Shown: positions 61,201 to 64,000 of the stretch, piece by piece
Layout of the letters: each line of letters begins with the position of its first letter
Numbering within the stretch: position 1 is the first letter of the stretch
Source of the DNA: Euonymus europaeus
Lineage: Eukaryota; Streptophyta; Magnoliopsida; Celastrales; Celastraceae
Assembly: GCA_963580455.1 (NCBI GenBank)
Contig: CAUZKV010000008.1
Span: 620,001 to 684,000, forward strand
DNA: 64,000 nt
Reading direction: 5' to 3'
Program-made: the position numbers and the translations under genes
Notes under the pieces: model-generated
The model's database searches: none
What the model was told of the DNA's origin: nothing
What the model saw: the letters and a program-made list of their open reading frames with translations, nothing else

Positions 61201-64000
61201 TCGTGGCTAGTAGGTCTCGTTTCTCCCAGTTAGCCGTGAAATGTGGTTTCTTTACGTAAACGGTTTTATGAATATCCGTTGACTCCGAGTTCTGAATTCG
61301 GTGATTTTTAGCTTGATTACACACTACTTTTCGAGCTCTACGATCCTGGCGTTTCAGATATTGATTTCAGAACTCGTGGCTAGTTGTTCGCGTTTCACCT
61401 AGTTAGCCGCGAAATGTGGTTTCTTTACGTAAACGGTTTTATGAATATCCGTTGACTCCGAGTTCTGAATTCGGTGATTTTTAGCTTGATTTCACACTAC
61501 TTTTCGAGCTCTACGATCCTGGCATTTCGGATATTGATTTCAGAACTCGTGGCTAGTTGGTGTCGTTTCACCTCGTTAGCCGCGAAATGTGGTTTCTTTA
61601 CGTAAACGGTTTTATGAATATCCGTTGACTCCGAGTTCTGAATTCGGTGATTTTTAGCTTGATTTCACACTACTTTTCGAGCTCTATAATCCTGGCGTTT
61701 CGGATTTTGATTTCAGAACTCGTGGCTAGTAGGTCTCGTTTCTCCCAGTTAGCCGTGAAATGTGGTTTCTTTACGTAAACGGTTTTATGAATATCCGTTG
61801 ACTCCGAGTTCTGAATTCGGTGATTTTTAGCTTGATTACACACTACTTTTCGAGCTCTACGATCCTGGCGTTTCGGATATTGATTTCAGAACTCGTGGCT
61901 AGTAGGTCCCGTTTCACCGAGTTAGCCGCGAAATGTGGTTTCTTTACGTAAACGGTTTTATGAATATCGGTTGACTCCGAGTTCTGAATTCGGTGATTTT
62001 TAGTTTGATTTCACACAACTTTTCGAGCTCTACGATCCTGGCGTTTCGGATTTTGATTTCAGAACTCGTGGCTAGTAGGTCTCGTTTCTCCCAATTAGCC
62101 GTGAAATGTGGTTTCTTTACGTAAACGGTTTTATGAATATCCGTTGACTCCGAGTTCTGAATTCGGTGATTTTTAGCTTGATTACACACTACTTTTCGAG
62201 CTCTACGATCCTGGCGTTTCAGATATTGATTTCAGAACTCGTGGCTAGTTGTTCGCGTTTCACCTAGTTAGCCGCGAAATGTGGTTTCTTTACGTAAACG
62301 GTTTTATGAATATCCGTTGACTCCGAGTTCTGAATTCGGTGATTTTTAGCTTGATTTCACACTACTTTTCGAGCTCTACGATCCTGGCGTTTCGGATATT
62401 GATTTCAGAACTCGTGGCTAGTTGGTGTCGTTTCACCTCGTTAGCCGCGAAATGTGGTTTCTTTACGTAAACGGTTTTATGAATATCCGTTGACTCCGAG
62501 TTCTGAATTCGGTGATTTTTAGCTTGATTTCACACTACTTTTCGAGCTCTATAATCCTGGCGTTTCGGATTTTGATTTCAGAACTCGTGGCTAGTAGGTC
62601 TCGTTTCTCCCAGTTAGCCGTGAAATGTGGTTTCTTTACGTAAACGGTTTTATGAATATCCGTTGACTCCGAGTTCTGAATTCGGTGATTTTTAGCTTGA
62701 TTACACACTACTTTTCGAGCTCTACGATCCTGGCGTTTCGGATATTGATTTCAGAACTCGTGGCTAGTAGGTCCCGTTTCACCGAGTTAGCCGCGAAATG
62801 TGGTTTCTTTACGTAAACGGTTTTATGAATATCGGTTGACTCCGAGTTCTGAATTCGGTGATTTTTAGTTTGATTTCACACAACTTTTCGAGCTCTACGA
62901 TCCTGGCGTTTCGGATTTTGATTTCAGAACTCGTGGCTAGTAGGTCTCGTTTCTCCCAATTAGCCGTGAAATGTGGTTTCTTTACGTAAACGGTTTTATG
63001 AATATCCGTTGACTCCGAGTTCTGAATTCGGTGATTTTTAGCTTGATTACACACTACTTTTCGAGCTCTACGATCCTGGCGTTTCAGATATTGATTTCAG
63101 AACTCGTGGCTAGTTGTTCGCGTTTCACCTAGTTAGCCGCGAAATGTGGTTTCTTTACGTAAACGGTTTTATGAATATCCGTTGACTCCGAGTTCTGAAT
63201 TCGGTGATTTTTAGCTTGATTTCACACTACTTTTCGAGCTCTACGATCCTGGCATTTCGGATATTGATTTCAGAACTCGTGGCTAGTTGGTGTCGTTTCA
63301 CCTCGTTAGCCGCGAAATGTGGTTTCTTTACGTAAACGGTTTTATGAATATCCGTTGACTCCGAGTTCTGAATTCGGTGATTTTTAGCTTGATTTCACAC
63401 TACTTTTCGAGCTCTACAATCCTGGCGTTTCGGATTTTGATTTCAGAACTCGTGGCTAGTAGGTCTCGTTTCTCCCAGTTAGCCGTGAAATGTGGTTTCT
63501 TTACGTAAACGGTTTTATGAATATCCGTTGACTCCGAGTTCTGAATTCGGTGATTTTTAGCTTGATTACACACTACTTTTCGAGCTCTACGATCCTGGCG
63601 TTTCAGATATTGATTTCAGAACTCGTGGCTAGTTGTTCGCGTTTCACCTAGTTAGCCGCGAAATGTGGTTTCTTTACGTAAACGGTTTTATGAATATCCG
63701 TTGACTCCGAGTTCTGAATTCGGTGATTTTTAGCTTGATTTCACACTACTTTTCGAGCTCTACGATCCTGGCATTTCGGATATTGATTTCAGAACTCGTG
63801 GCTAGTTGGTGTCGTTTCACCTCGTTAGCCGCGAAATGTGGTTTCTTTACGTAAACGGTTTTATGAATATCCGTTGACTCCGAGTTCTGAATTCGGTGAT
63901 TTTTAGCTTGATTTCACAAAACTTTTCGAGCTCTACGATCCTGGCGTTTCGGATTTTGATTTCAGAACTCGTGGCTAGTAGGTCTCTTTTCTCCCAGTTA
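61201..64000 (+). repeat. 5-monomer higher-order repeat (865 bp, about 3 copies), running off the window
   Basis: The marker tagttgttcgcg occurs at 61381, 62246 and 63111 (865 bp steps) and then at 63630, only 519 bp or 3 monomers later, so the last unit has lost two monomers. agtaggtccc at 61901 and 62766 and tatcggttgac near 61968 and 62833 confirm the 865-bp step. The array continues past the right end, with the last bases inside a tctcccagtta monomer. Confidence 0.83.

Larger units (their letters stand above)
1..64000 (+). repeat. 173-bp tandem satellite array, about 370 monomers, single orientation
   Basis: Every part of the window is a copy of one 173-bp unit. Successive occurrences of the landmark ggtttc end at positions 7, 180 and 353, a spacing of exactly 173 bp, and the last complete one ends at 63845, which is 369 periods plus 1 bp. 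All copies read the same way; I saw no inverted segment, foreign insertion or gap. The unit contains an EcoRI site (gaattc), a SacI site (gagctc) and a SnaBI site (tacgta), each kept in most copies. Composition of the common form is about 42% G+C with 13 CpG. Array size, homogeneity and monomer length fit a centromeric or pericentromeric satellite of a eukaryote. The repeat is certain; the chromosomal role and species are inference. Both ends continue beyond the window. Confidence 0.98.

Noticed and set aside
48622..63054. Minus-strand open frames of 81 codons at 48622, 53467, 54505, 55543, 58657, 60733, 61079, 61944 and 62809
   Set aside because: They begin with GTG, read through parts of two satellite monomers, and recur at exactly the HOR spacing (1038 bp for 53467/54505/55543, 865 bp for 61079/61944/62809). 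They open because the variant tctcccag (or tctcccaa) removes the minus-strand stop present in cacctag. No domain or codon pattern suggests a protein.
1..64000. CRISPR array
   Set aside because: Repeats are directly adjacent 173-bp units with no unique spacers between short repeats, and no cas genes are present.
1..64000. Transposable elements, long terminal repeats or telomeric repeats inside the array
   Set aside because: Reading monomer by monomer, no interruption of the 173-bp phase larger than one base was found, so there is no room for any inserted element.

Overview
The whole 64 kb window is one uninterrupted tandem satellite DNA array. I see no protein-coding gene, RNA gene, transposon, CRISPR array or unique spacer. 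The repeat unit is 173 bp, about 42% G+C, always in the same orientation, and there are about 370 copies. The array runs off both ends of the window. Comparing the phase of one landmark (the C of the ggtttc block: position 7 near the start, 63845 near the end) gives 369 periods of 173 bp plus 1 bp. I found five single-base indels (+1, -1, -1, +1, +1) that account for that remainder.

A homogeneous array of roughly nucleosome-sized monomers is typical of eukaryotic centromeric or pericentromeric heterochromatin, most often in plants and vertebrates. Many of the commonest polymorphisms between monomers are C-to-T or G-to-A changes at CpG sites, which suggests a genome that methylates CpG. I do not recognise the monomer and cannot name the species. 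A plant is my best guess, with modest confidence.

Above the monomer level the array is a mosaic of higher-order repeat (HOR) blocks, found by measuring distances between shared rare variants. In order: a 9-mer repeat (1557 bp) at about 1.8-4.2 kb; a 21-mer repeat (3633 bp) with nested 5-mer (865 bp) and 6-mer (1038 bp) duplications at about 3.4-9.7 kb; a near-perfect 20-mer pair (3460 bp) at about 8.8-15.75 kb; a near-perfect 15-mer pair (2595 bp) at about 16.8-22.0 kb, followed by an 11-mer derivative and then a long run of related units spaced 8 to 14 monomers apart up to about 33 kb; a 9-mer pair (1557 bp) at about 33.0-36.1 kb; a 10-mer (1730 bp) at about 38.6-42.9 kb; a less ordered stretch at about 43-52.8 kb; a 6-mer (1038 bp) at about 52.8-56.4 kb; a mixed stretch to about 61.2 kb; and a 5-mer (865 bp) to the end. 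Each zone carries its own marker variants, as expected from repeated local amplification by unequal exchange or similar processes.

The monomer has internal dyad structure: a perfect 10-bp palindrome, a 17-bp near-palindrome, an 11-bp perfect inverted repeat with arms 69 bp apart, an 8-bp hairpin spanning 37 bp, and a second long-range inverted repeat. The short open frames (62-81 codons) are by-products of the repeat. They start at GTG or TTG and recur at exactly the HOR spacing, so they are not annotated as genes. There is no sign of a novel protein-coding or RNA system. What deserves a second look is the HOR architecture, the fold potential of the monomer and the pattern of CpG variation.
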